Assembly: GCA_945890485.1 (NCBI GenBank)
Contig: CAMDCN010000030.1
Location: 1-36,767, forward strand
Direction: 5' to 3'
Length of the DNA stretch: 36,767 nt
DNA from: Candidatus Sulfopaludibacter sp. SbA3
Lineage (GTDB): Bacteria; Acidobacteriota; Terriglobia; Bryobacterales; Bryobacteraceae
Both the position numbers and the translations under genes were made by a program. This document shows positions 24,708 through 32,903 of the stretch, piece by piece. Numbering within the stretch: the first letter of the stretch is position 1; the number at the start of each line of letters is the position of its first letter. The notes under the pieces were generated by a model. It was not told the origin of the DNA and made no database searches. It saw only the letters and a program-made list of their open reading frames with translations.

Positions 24708-26264
24708 TCAGTGATGCCCATGGGAGAGGCGGTCGACTTGCTCGGCGGATTCGGCGAGGAGATGCTCACTGATCTCCTGGGGGACGATGCCTTCGATGAC
24801 GCCGCGTTGGAGGGCTGCGCGTTCGGCGGAGAGGATGCGGAGGCGGGCCTGGCGAATCTCTTCGTCGACGAGATCCGGGTTGGATTGCTGGATGGTGCGG
24901 ATACTGGCTTCGAGGTCCAAGGAGCGTGTTTCGATTTCGGCGGCGAGGCTGGAATAGACGGCTGGGGACACGGCGCGGAGGGCCTGCAGATGGTCGAGTT
25001 CGGCGCGGGAGGCGCTGAGGGTGAGCTGTCGCGCCTTCTGGAGAGAGTAGGCGTTGTCGGTTTCCTCGATAATGCCCAGCCAATTCAGCAGGGGCTTCAT
25101 GGTGAGGCCCTGGACAACGATGGAAAAGGCCACCACGCCGAAGCAGAGTGTGAGCAGGGTGGCGCGGTGGGGGAAGTCTTGCGGCAGGCTAAGGACGAGG
25201 GCAATGGAGACGCTGCCGCGCAGGCCGCCCCAGATGAGGACGGGATTCCAGCGGGCCGGGATAGGTTCGCCGAGGCGTCCGCTGAGGGGAGACAGGGCGT
25301 AGACGACCAGAGTGCGGCCGAGCAGGACGGCTCCGATGGCAAGAGCAATGGTGGACCAGGATTCGAGGATCTGGGCGACATGGACTTCGATTCCGATGAG
25401 GAGGAAGACAAGCGAGTTGACCACGAAGGCCAGGTATTCCCAGAAGGCCCAGACGGCGACGCGGGTGCGGGGACTCATGCCCATTTGCGCGCCGAGGTTG
25501 CCGACAGTGAGGCCGGCGACGACGGTGGCGATAACCCCGGAGACGTGGACCTGTTCGGCGAGGAGATAGGAGCCGTAGGCGACGATGGTGGTGAACGTGA
25601 TTTCAATGCGCGGTTCATCGACATAGGCTGTGATCCGGCTGGCGGCGTAGCCGACGAGAAAGCCGATGAGCCCACCGCCGAGGGCCACGATGAGAAACTG
25701 GCGGACGCCGGAGAGGGCGTCGAATTGGTTGGTAACGATGCCGGCGAGGATGAGCTGAAAGGCTACGGCGGCGGTGCCATCGTTGAACAGGCTCTCGCCT
25801 TCGACGATGACGCCGAGGCGCTTGCTGACGTTGAGGTCGCGGAACAGAGCGATGACGGCGATGGGGTCCGTGGCGCTGATGAGGGCTCCAAAGAGAAGAG
25901 CGGTGAGCACGGGAAGGCCGAGGACCTGATGCACGGCGTATCCGGTGATGGCCGTAGCGGCGGCGACGCCAATGATGGCGAATAAGACAATGGACCAGAA
26001 ATTCTCGCGCAGGTGCTTGATTTCGATGTTGATGCTGGACTCAAAGAGCAGGGCGGGCAGGAAGAGGACGAAGATGATTTCGGGTGTCAGCAGTTGTGCG
26101 TTGCCGACGACGTCTTTGATGGGGACGTGAAAGAGATCAATAGCGAAACCGGCGAATACGAGGGCGATGGTGTATGGGACTTTCCAGCGGCTAGTCAGCA
26201 GCGCAACGGCCGATACGGCGAGCAACAGGAGAAGAAGGAGTTCGACGAGAACGGTAGCCGACAT
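24708..26264 (-). CDS. CPA1-family Na+/H+ antiporter (NhaP-like)
   Basis: A 518-aa protein with about 12 membrane helices in residues 1-410 and a cytoplasmic helical tail (about 415-518). The CPA1 hallmark residues are present: ALISATDPIAVIAL (Asp133) and VEGESLFNDGTAAVAFQL (Asn161-Asp162, the electroneutral exchanger signature), plus LIWGGLRGSVSIALVLSLP with its conserved arginine. Its job is exchange of cytoplasmic Na+ (or K+) for external H+. The tail is rich in Glu/Arg/Gln and ends HGHH; it lacks a recognisable cNMP or TrkA domain. It diverges from a universal stress protein gene with 111 bp between the starts. Confidence 0.92.
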   Translation of the reverse strand: MSATVLVELLLLLLLAVSAVALLTSRWKVPYTIALVFAGFAIDLFHVPIKDVVGNAQLLTPEIIFVLFLPALLFESSINIEIKHLRENFWSIVLFAIIGVAAATAITGYAVHQVLGLPVLTALLFGALISATDPIAVIALFRDLNVSKRLGVIVEGESLFNDGTAAVAFQLILAGIVTNQFDALSGVRQFLIVALGGGLIGFLVGYAASRITAYVDEPRIEITFTTIVAYGSYLLAEQVHVSGVIATVVAGLTVGNLGAQMGMSPRTRVAVWAFWEYLAFVVNSLVFLLIGIEVHVAQILESWSTIALAIGAVLLGRTLVVYALSPLSGRLGEPIPARWNPVLIWGGLRGSVSIALVLSLPQDFPHRATLLTLCFGVVAFSIVVQGLTMKPLLNWLGIIEETDNAYSLQKARQLTLSASRAELDHLQALRAVSPAVYSSLAAEIETRSLDLEASIRTIQQSNPDLVDEEIRQARLRILSAERAALQRGVIEGIVPQEISEHLLAESAEQVDRLSHGHH

Positions 26265-26375
26265 CCTACGAGATTAGCGAATCAGGTCTTGGTGATGGGG
26301 GTGGCGACCGGGGGGGAACGGGTGTAGGATTTAGGCGCAGGGAGGCGATGTTAGGGCTTCCCTCGGGAGGTAGTT

Positions 26376-27236
26376 ATGCTTTCCATTAACAAGATCGTGT
26401 TGCCGATTGATTTTTCGGATCGCTCGAAGGCGGCCGCGGCGGAGGCACGTTTCCTGGCGAAGGTTTTCGGGGCCGAGGTGCTCGCGGTGTACGTGATGGA
26501 GCCGATGCCAATCTACGGCGGGGGGCTTGAAATGGCCGCGCCGATTGATTGGTATGCTTTGCAGCGGCCGGCGGTGGACCAACGGTTGGCGCCATTCGTG
26601 GCCGCTGAATTGGGAGATGTGACGGTGAAGACCTTGGTGCGGGAGGGAGATCCGGCTACTGAGATCGTGGCGGTGGCGAATGAAGAGAAGGCAGATTTGA
26701 TCTTGTTGGCCACTCACGGCTTTGGCGGTTTCCGGCGATTCCTTCTGGGAAGCGTGGCCGCGAAGGTGTTGTCGGATGCCGCGGTGCCAGTTTTGACGAG
26801 CGCTCATTTGCAGGAGGGCAGCGGACAGCAAGAGATAAAGTCGGTGTTGCTCGCGGTGGATGTCGACCAGCGGGCTCCGTTGCTGATGAAGGCGGCGGCT
26901 GGCGTGGCGCGGCAGTTTGGGGCCAAGCTACACATTGTCCATGCGAGTCCGGACGATGGCGCCGGGCCGGGCCGGTTTGTGGATCCGACGTGGCGCGTGG
27001 AGATCGCCAAACGGCGGGACGCGGCGCTGCGCGAGGATATGGCGGCTGCCGGGGTGGAGGCGACTCTGCAGGTTGTGGCAGGGGAAGTAGCCAAGGTCGT
27101 GCGGCAAGTGGCGGAAGAGTGCGGTGCGGATCTGGTGGTGTTGGGCCGGACGACGGAGACCGGAATTCTCGGCCGGCTGCGGACCAATAGCTATGCCATA
27201 GTGCGTGAGGCGCCTTGTGCGGTGTTGAGCATTTAG
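26376..27236 (+). CDS. Universal stress protein, tandem UspA domains
   Basis: A 286-aa cytoplasmic protein with two Usp folds. Domain 1 (about 4-147) starts NKIVLPIDFSDRSKAAAAEA and has the nucleotide loop LLATHGFGGFRRFLLGSVAAKV (G-x9-GS, first glycine replaced by Ala). Domain 2 (about 155-286) starts KSVLLAVDVDQRAPLLMKAA and ends VVLGRTTETGILGRLRTNSYAIVREAPCAVLSI, with the ATP loop degraded. The ATG at 26376 has a perfect GGGAGG at 26365-26370. It is divergent from the Na+/H+ antiporter and followed after 4 bp by a small membrane protein. Confidence 0.9.
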   Translation: MLSINKIVLPIDFSDRSKAAAAEARFLAKVFGAEVLAVYVMEPMPIYGGGLEMAAPIDWYALQRPAVDQRLAPFVAAELGDVTVKTLVREGDPATEIVAVANEEKADLILLATHGFGGFRRFLLGSVAAKVLSDAAVPVLTSAHLQEGSGQQEIKSVLLAVDVDQRAPLLMKAAAGVARQFGAKLHIVHASPDDGAGPGRFVDPTWRVEIAKRRDAALREDMAAAGVEATLQVVAGEVAKVVRQVAEECGADLVVLGRTTETGILGRLRTNSYAIVREAPCAVLSI

Positions 27237-27240
27237 GGCG

Positions 27241-27519
27241 ATGACTGTTTCAAAGACCGGGATGGTCCTGGCTGCGTTGTACGCGGCTGGGGCCGGTTGG
27301 GTGGTGTGGACGGAGCGGGTGAGCACGGGCGGAGGTTGGATCAATCTCCGCTTTATGGGGAGCTATCTGGTGACGTTTCCCGTGGCGGGTTTGGCGGAGT
27401 GGCTGGGCATGAAGCTCGATTTCCGGCGGAGCGTGGATGTGGTGTTGGCGGTGGGAGGTTGTACGGCGATCTTCTACTTTGTGGGCTGGGGAATTGAACG
27501 GGTCGTGCGCGGGCGTTGA
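27241..27519 (+). CDS. Small membrane protein of unknown function
   Basis: A 92-aa protein with three predicted membrane helices (about 6-23 GMVLAALYAAGAGWVVW, 38-56 GSYLVTFPVAGLAEWLGM, 64-84 VDVVLAVGGCTAIFYFVGWG) and a basic end (ERVVRGR). No family recognised. It begins 4 bp after the stop of the universal stress protein gene and is probably translated from the same message, so it may be a membrane partner of it. The low-complexity alternative frame over this stretch has no features of a protein. Confidence 0.68.
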   Translation: MTVSKTGMVLAALYAAGAGWVVWTERVSTGGGWINLRFMGSYLVTFPVAGLAEWLGMKLDFRRSVDVVLAVGGCTAIFYFVGWGIERVVRGR

Positions 27520-27554
27520 GCTAGTTTGCGTGGGCGTTGCGCGTATCTGCGGGT

Positions 27555-28379
27555 ATGCGACTGTTACCCCTATTTTTCTTGCTGACGATGTCCCTTGGGG
27601 CCATAGAGCTGGAGCGCCAAGGCTGGCGTCGCCAGGAACAGAACGGCGTTGTTGCCTATTTTCGCGGTGAAGAAGCGATGATGATGACGCTACCGCCGAA
27701 GCCGCTGGCGGGGGCCTTGCGGGAGTCCTACGAAAAAGCCCGGGAGAGCTTTCTGGGTGGTGAGTTAGTCCAGCGCGGCTCTATTCAAGACATGGCTGGC
27801 GGGGTGTTCTCGGAGTATGTGGTGCGGGAACCGAACGGATCGTTGACCCATCGGGCGTCGTTCGCGACGGAGCGCGGAGGGCAGATGTTGGCCTACCTGT
27901 ACGCGACGAACGACGAGCCGGCGTTTCGAAAATATCGTTCCGAGGCGATGGCCTATTTCGCGGCGCAGGGGCCGAGTCCGGCATCGACGGCGAGCGTCGT
28001 GGGGGAGTGGTACACGGGCAGGGTGTCGTCGATACAGTATCAAGACCGGGTGACCGGAGCCGCCGCACCGACTTCGGGAAACAACATGACGTACCGGTTT
28101 AAGGCTGATGGAACGTATGAGCAGTTCGGGTTGATGCAGTTCACTTATGCGACCTGTACGAATTCGTACTTTATGAATTTGAGTGGACGGTGGGAGCTGC
28201 AGGGGGATGTTCTGCGCGTGAAGCCCTCGGCTGGCACATTTGATTCGCGCACTTGTGGGGGACAGCCGGTGCGGAAGCCGGCGAATCTGGTGGAGTCGGT
28301 ATGGAAGGTGCGGGTGAACGGGAACGAGCTGACGGTGACGGACGAGAAGGGTGCTTCCAGCACGTACCGGAGGAAGTAG
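27555..28379 (+). CDS. Secreted protein of unknown function with C-terminal lipocalin-like beta domain
   Basis: A 274-aa protein from ATG 27555 (MRLLPLFFLLTMSLGA, signal peptide about 1-16); an in-frame GTG-type start 18 bases upstream would precede the hydrophobic stretch. The N-terminal half (about 20-140) is alpha/beta with REGMMMTLPPKP-type sequence and no known motif. The C-terminal half (about 150-274: VVGEWYTGRVSSIQYQD, MTYRFKADGTYEQFGL, LSGRWELQGDVLRVKPSAG, CGG, NELTVTDEKGASSTY) has the GxWxG ... YxFxxDGTY ... GxWxxxGDxLxLxP pattern of small secreted beta-barrel domains. Two cysteines (TCTNSY and TCGG) could pair. It lies 35 bp after the small membrane protein and may belong to the same operon. 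Confidence 0.7.
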   Translation: MRLLPLFFLLTMSLGAIELERQGWRRQEQNGVVAYFRGEEAMMMTLPPKPLAGALRESYEKARESFLGGELVQRGSIQDMAGGVFSEYVVREPNGSLTHRASFATERGGQMLAYLYATNDEPAFRKYRSEAMAYFAAQGPSPASTASVVGEWYTGRVSSIQYQDRVTGAAAPTSGNNMTYRFKADGTYEQFGLMQFTYATCTNSYFMNLSGRWELQGDVLRVKPSAGTFDSRTCGGQPVRKPANLVESVWKVRVNGNELTVTDEKGASSTYRRK

Positions 28380-28402
28380 GGCGAGCTGTTTACAATTGAA
28401 GA

Positions 28403-28825
28403 GTGACGGCAATTACTCCCTTTCATATCGCTTTTCCTGTTCATGACCTTTCGGCGGCGCGCGCGTTCTATGGAGGCCTGCTGGGCTGTCCGGAGGGACG
28501 TTCTTCGGATGAATGGATCGACTACGACCTCTATGGGCATCAAGTGGTGGCGCACCTAAAGCCGGGGCATACGGCGGAACTGCACCATAACGCGGTGGAC
28601 TCACACGCGGTGCCGGTGCCGCATTTTGGGGTGATTCTGGAACTGGACCAATGGCACGCACTGGCCGACCGGCTGCGGGCAGCCGGGCAGAAGTTCATTA
28701 TTGAGCCTTATGTTCGGTTTCAGGGGCAGGTGGGCGAGCAGGCGACGATGTTCTTCTTGGATCCATCGGGGAACGCGCTCGAATTTAAGGCATTCGCGGA
28801 CCGGTCGCAGCTTTTTGCGAAGTAG
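28403..28825 (+). CDS. VOC-family protein (dioxygenase/glyoxalase-like)
   Basis: A 140-aa protein of the vicinal oxygen chelate fold. Probable metal ligands are His8 (PFHIAFPV), the His in [12 protein letters not shown] and the Glu in NALEFKAF, the His-His-Glu arrangement of metal-dependent members; [15 protein letters not shown] is the typical end of module 2. Function likely a small-molecule dioxygenase, lyase or binding protein; substrate unknown. The start is GTG 28403. No ribosome site fits, but TACAAT (28391-28396) lies seven bases before the GTG, so the mRNA could be leaderless. Confidence 0.82.
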   Translation: MTAITPFHIAFPVHDLSAARAFYGGLLGCPEGRSSDEWIDYDLYGHQVVAHLKPGHTAELHHNAVDSHAVPVPHFGVILELDQWHALADRLRAAGQKFIIEPYVRFQGQVGEQATMFFLDPSGNALEFKAFADRSQLFAK

Positions 28826-28875
28826 AGCGGGGGAGAGGTGGTCCATCCGCCCGTGCGTTTGCGCGGGGCTGGTGT

Positions 28876-30468
28876 ATGCCTCTCTTACTACTGCTTCTCT
28901 TTGTGGCTGGGTTGCCGCTGGCGGCTCAGCCTAACGCCTGGTTGGCCGGCGATACCTATACCGTGGCAGGGTTGCCGTCGGCGAATCAAGGCGCGGCGGA
29001 CAGCCTTCAGGTCGGCAACGGAGCACGGACGCTCCTGCAATTTCGAATGCCCGCCGCGGTACTCGGAGCGGAGTTGGAACGGGCGACGTTGACGGTCTAT
29101 GTGAACCGGGTGATGCAGCGGGGCAGTTTCGACGTTTTACCTGTGCGCGGCCGATGGGAAGAGGCGAGCGTGACGGAGGCGAATTTTCCGGCGGTGGGGG
29201 TATCGCTTTCGCGGGTCGCGGTGAATGCCGCCGCGACGTACCTGAGCGTCGATGTGACGGCTGTTGCGCGGGAATGGATCCGGACGCCGGCGGCGAACTT
29301 CGGGTTTGCGCTGACGAGCCCAACGGGAGGGGCGACGTTCTTAGTCGATAGCAAGGAGAATTCGGCGACGAGTCAGCCGGCGGTTCTGGAGTTGCGATTT
29401 TCCAGTTCGGCGGGGTCTGGTGGTGTGGTGGGACCCATGGGGCCGGCCGGTCCTGCGGGCCCCGCGGGTCCCTCAGGACCGGCTGGCGCGCCAGGGCCTC
29501 CTGGCCCTCCCGGCTTGAGCGGAGCGGAGGGCGCACTGGTAGCGGATGCCGTGACCAGGCGGTGGGGAGGACGGCGGTCCATTGTCGGAGAGGTCCGGTT
29601 TGGCTCCGAGGGATCGGTCCCTGGGTATAACATCGCCCGTTCCGAAGAACCACTTGGACTGGAAACCGATGGACAAACCGTTCATGTCGCTTTTCCGACG
29701 CGAGTCGTGAACGTCCGTGCCGCGGACTCGACCATACTTGACAATGTAGCGATCCCTGGCACGATTTCCGAAGACGTGATTGCGGGCAGAACGCTGGTTT
29801 CGGACGGGGACAAGCTGTGGAGCCTCACGGGTCCGATCGTCCAATCGATTGTGCCGATGGCCTTCGCCAGTCCCTACCCTCTTCGGCGCATAGTGTTTGA
29901 CGGGGAGTTTTTCTGGGGTGTGGCCGTAAACCAACTCTATAAGTTCTCGCGGAGCGGGACACTGCTGCTGAGTTTGTCAAAGGGAGAGTTGGGTGATCTG
30001 GTGTGGGATGGAGGGCGTTTGTGGGGATCGCGGGAGGAAACTGGCGAGCTGCTCTGGATCAATCCTTCCGATGGGTCGGATGTGCAGGCGCTCGCGGTGT
30101 GCGCGGGGGGCGGCATGATGCCGTCCTTGGTTTTCGACGGCGAGGCGGTGTGGGTGGCCTGCCCTGACGAGGGGAAGGTGGTGCGGGTGCGGCTGCAGTT
30201 GGATGGCAATCGACTGGACATGATTCCCACAACTCTCACGGTAGCGGGTCGACCTGTGCATTTGGAGTTTGATGGGCGTTCGGTGTGGCTGGCAAACGAG
30301 GCGACGGGGGCGTTCTCGCAGATCGCAGGCAAGGCCGGCCTCTCCATCTCGGCTTCGATCGCTCATCCACAGGCGCAGAAAGCACATTTGATCCGGTTCG
30401 ATGGCCGTTCGTTGTGGGGCGTCGTCACGACCGGCGAAGGCGGGTCGACGCTGCTTCTGAAGTTCTGA
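28876..30468 (+). CDS. Secreted DNRLRE / collagen-like / propeller protein
   Basis: A 530-aa extracellular protein. Signal peptide 1-18. Residues about 19-175 match the DNRLRE (CBM96-like) beta-sandwich pattern (TYTVAGLPSANQGAADSLQVG, TLLQFRMPAAVLGAELERA, RWEEASVTEANFP, VDVTAVAREWIRTPAANFGFAL, FLVDSKENSATSQPAVLELRF). Residues 186-215 are ten uninterrupted G-X-Y triplets (GPMGPAGPAGPAGPSGPAG and following GPPGPPGLSG), a collagen-like segment probably forming a trimer. Residues about 250-530 have repeated blades of NHL/propeller type (LVSDGDKLWSL, RRIVFDGEFFWGVAV, DLVWDGGRLWGS, SLVFDGEAVWVACP, HLEFDGRSVWLANE, LIRFDGRSLWGVV). The ATG at 28876 is preceded only by a weak GGGG. It likely forms an adhesive, surface-attached stalk protein. 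The next gene (sulfatase) is convergent. Confidence 0.87.
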   Translation: MPLLLLLLFVAGLPLAAQPNAWLAGDTYTVAGLPSANQGAADSLQVGNGARTLLQFRMPAAVLGAELERATLTVYVNRVMQRGSFDVLPVRGRWEEASVTEANFPAVGVSLSRVAVNAAATYLSVDVTAVAREWIRTPAANFGFALTSPTGGATFLVDSKENSATSQPAVLELRFSSSAGSGGVVGPMGPAGPAGPAGPSGPAGAPGPPGPPGLSGAEGALVADAVTRRWGGRRSIVGEVRFGSEGSVPGYNIARSEEPLGLETDGQTVHVAFPTRVVNVRAADSTILDNVAIPGTISEDVIAGRTLVSDGDKLWSLTGPIVQSIVPMAFASPYPLRRIVFDGEFFWGVAVNQLYKFSRSGTLLLSLSKGELGDLVWDGGRLWGSREETGELLWINPSDGSDVQALAVCAGGGMMPSLVFDGEAVWVACPDEGKVVRVRLQLDGNRLDMIPTTLTVAGRPVHLEFDGRSVWLANEATGAFSQIAGKAGLSISASIAHPQAQKAHLIRFDGRSLWGVVTTGEGGSTLLLKF

Positions 30469-30476
30469 TGGCCGGC

Positions 30477-32060
30477 CTACCTACCCCGTTCGTTGTCCCG
30501 GCGATACTCGGCCTCGGTTCGTTCCCAGAGCGAAGCGAGTCGTTTGACGCGCTCCGGGAACTGCGCGGCGAGGTTCTTGGTTTCGCCGCGGTCTTCCCGG
30601 ATGTCGTAGAGATCCCAGGGCGCATCGGCCCCGGCGGAAACCAGCTTCCATGGGCCGGAGCGGAGACCGCGATTTGTCATATGGTGGAAGAAAATGAATT
30701 CCCGATCGATCGCCGTGTCGCGAGTGAAGGCGGGTACGAGGCTTTTGCCGGGGAAGCGGGGCGGCGTGAGGTTGTTCCAACTGGGCTCTGGTTTCGAACC
30801 GGTGAGTGCGAGGAGTGTGGGGACGATGTCAACGAAGTGAGCGGGTGTGCGGCGGAGCTGTCCGCGGTCGCGAATGCCAGCGGGCCAATGGACGATGAAG
30901 GGAGAGCTGATACCGCCTTCGTGGGTCCAATGTTTGTGCAGTCGCAGGGGCGTATTGGCGGTTGTGGACCAGCCGGGTCCCAGGCCGAGATAGGAGGCGG
31001 CGGAACCGAGGGGCGCGTTGCGATTGTGCATGTCGCCGCGGATGATCTGCTCGGCGCTGGCGCCATTGTCGGAGGCGAACAGGATGAGGGTGTTTTCGAA
31101 TTGGCCCATCGCGCGGAGACGGTCGACTACCCGGGCCAGCTCCCGGTCGAGCCGCGTGATCATGGCGGCGTGAATCTCCATCTTGGCCGCCTGAAAACGT
31201 TGTTCTTCGGGTGTCAACCCGGCCCAGGGCTTGGCGTAGCCGACTTCGCCTGGACCGATCTCCTGTTTGAGTTTGGCTTCGGCGAGGTTCCAGGACGGGA
31301 TGGTTTCGGATATCGGCGGAGGCAGATCGCAGTTGACGATGCCCATTCTGCGAAGGCGTTCCCAGCGCCGGCGACGGATGACGTCCCAACCTTCGTCGTA
31401 GCGGCCTTTCTGCTCGGCGATATCTTCGGGGCGGGCGTGCAGGGGAAAGTGGGGGGCCGTGAAGCAGAGATAGAGGAAGAACGGTTCGGTTCGCTTTTGG
31501 CTTTGGTGGTCGTCGAGAAACTGAATGGCGTGGTCCGCGATGGCGTTGGTTGCGTAGAAGCCTGAGTTGAGTGGGACCGGCGGAAGCGGCTTGTCATCGA
31601 GGCGCAGGCGCTGCGGCGAGAAGAAGCGGTCCTGATCCTCGAGGAGATAGGAGCGGTGGAACTGGGCGTCGGTGAGGGGGAGTTTGCCGGGGACGTGCCA
31701 CTTGCCGGAATGATAGGTCCGGTATTCGGCGAGGCGGAGATATTGCGGCGTGAAGCGGGCCCATTTGGGAAATATGCCGTTGGCGGGATCCCGTCCGATT
31801 TGCTGGGGGTAGTAGCCGGTCATCAGGCAACTGCGGGAGGGCCAGCAGCGCGCGGTGGAGTACATCTGCGTGAAGCGTAGACCGGCGTTGGCCAGGGAAT
31901 CGAGCAGGGGCGTCGCGATTTCGCCGCCGTAACAGCCGAGATCGGAGAAGCCGAGATCGTCGGCCAGGACGAGGAGGATGTTGGGCTTTCGGCGGGATGG
32001 GACTTGAGCGGCGACGGCTTGGCTGAAGGCGGCTTGCAGAAACTGGCGGCGAGCGAGCAT
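30477..32060 (-). CDS. Tat-exported type I sulfatase (arylsulfatase A-like)
   Basis: A 527-aa protein. The N-terminus MLARRQFLQAAFSQAVAAQ is a twin-arginine signal. The alkaline-phosphatase-like sulfatase fold begins KPNILLVLADDLGFSDLGCYGGEIATP with metal ligands D34-D35. The signature ARCWPSRSCLMTGYYP carries Cys72 in the C-x-P-S-R motif, the site of conversion to formylglycine by an FGE. Later ligand segments are GKWHVPGKLP, FLYLCFTAPHFPLHA, NTLILFASDNGASAEQ and LRLHKHWTHEGGISSPF. It removes sulfate esters from an organic compound or polysaccharide outside the cytoplasm; substrate unknown. It is last in a minus-strand run, 19 bp after the glycerophosphodiesterase gene. Confidence 0.92.
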   Translation of the reverse strand: MLARRQFLQAAFSQAVAAQVPSRRKPNILLVLADDLGFSDLGCYGGEIATPLLDSLANAGLRFTQMYSTARCWPSRSCLMTGYYPQQIGRDPANGIFPKWARFTPQYLRLAEYRTYHSGKWHVPGKLPLTDAQFHRSYLLEDQDRFFSPQRLRLDDKPLPPVPLNSGFYATNAIADHAIQFLDDHQSQKRTEPFFLYLCFTAPHFPLHARPEDIAEQKGRYDEGWDVIRRRRWERLRRMGIVNCDLPPPISETIPSWNLAEAKLKQEIGPGEVGYAKPWAGLTPEEQRFQAAKMEIHAAMITRLDRELARVVDRLRAMGQFENTLILFASDNGASAEQIIRGDMHNRNAPLGSAASYLGLGPGWSTTANTPLRLHKHWTHEGGISSPFIVHWPAGIRDRGQLRRTPAHFVDIVPTLLALTGSKPEPSWNNLTPPRFPGKSLVPAFTRDTAIDREFIFFHHMTNRGLRSGPWKLVSAGADAPWDLYDIREDRGETKNLAAQFPERVKRLASLWERTEAEYRRDNERGR

Positions 32061-32079
32061 CTGAAGAGTGTATCGGTCC

Positions 32080-32865
32080 TTAGCGAGGGAAGAGAGAGCC
32101 GTAGCGGGAGTCTATCTGGAAGTGGGTAACGCCGAGGGCGAGGAGACGGGCGGCGTCCTCTTTGGGGCCTTCCCATTCGTCGCGCTTGGCCATGGTGTAG
32201 CGGAAGGTGTTGATGGCGGCGACGCAGGGAATGCCCGATTTGCGGCAAAGGGCGACGGTAGCGGGGGTGATGTCGCTGGCGAGTTCGAAGAGATAGTAGC
32301 GGCTGGCGACGTCTTCGCCAGCGGCTAGAGCCTTGGAGAGCCCGGCGCTATTGATGGACGCTTTTGCATTTTGGGTGATGGGGAGCGTGGTTGCGTTGCG
32401 GCCGCCGAGAAGGAACGCGGTCCGGAGCAGGTCGTGGTCCGACAAGATTTTGGCCAGGTTCTCGTAGAAGGCAGGGGGCCAGTCGTAGCCTTTGATATCG
32501 AGCATGAGGCGGACTTTGCCTTGGCAGAGTTGGACGAGGTCACGGAAGTGGAGGGGGGCTGAGTTGCCGGGTTGGGCGCGGAAGCGGCGGATTTCGTCCC
32601 AGGTGAGCTCTTCGACGCGGTGGGGTTGGCTGTAAAAACGGCGGAAATCGGCATCGTGCTGGAGGATGGGTTCGCCGTCTTTGGTGCGGCGGACATCGAC
32701 TTCAACCATCCAGTATCCGGCGGCGATGGCGTCGTTGAGAGAGGCAGGGCTGTTTTCGGCGTGCTGATCGTCCACGATGCCCCCGCGGTGTGCTACGAGG
32801 TGGATGGGGTCGGCGGCTTTCAGCGGTAGGGCGGCGAGGGAGAGGAGGGCGCGACGGGAGAGCAT
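32080..32865 (-). CDS. Exported glycerophosphodiester phosphodiesterase family protein
   Basis: A 261-aa protein with a signal peptide containing RR (MLSRRALLSLAALPLKA), then a GDPD TIM barrel. Catalytic and metal residues of the family are visible: HLVAHRGGI (His26), HAENSPASL (Glu37), MVEVDVRRTKDGEPILQHD (Glu55, Asp57, His70), and KVRLMLDIKGYDW. It lacks the extra N-terminal repeats of GlpQ-type proteins and is near the minimum length for the family. The usual substrate is glycerophosphodiesters from lipids or teichoic acid-like polymers, giving glycerol phosphate. It sits between the Gfo/Idh gene (38 bp) and the sulfatase (19 bp) on the same strand. Confidence 0.87.
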   Translation of the reverse strand: MLSRRALLSLAALPLKAADPIHLVAHRGGIVDDQHAENSPASLNDAIAAGYWMVEVDVRRTKDGEPILQHDADFRRFYSQPHRVEELTWDEIRRFRAQPGNSAPLHFRDLVQLCQGKVRLMLDIKGYDWPPAFYENLAKILSDHDLLRTAFLLGGRNATTLPITQNAKASINSAGLSKALAAGEDVASRYYLFELASDITPATVALCRKSGIPCVAAINTFRYTMAKRDEWEGPKEDAARLLALGVTHFQIDSRYGSLFPR

Positions 32866-32903
32866 GTCTCCCCACGATATCGCTTTCGCCCATTACGCCG
32901 GGG

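Noticed and set aside
30285-31565. 426-aa plus-strand frame opposite the sulfatase
   Set aside because: The sulfatase on the minus strand has full catalytic motifs; the plus frame has none.
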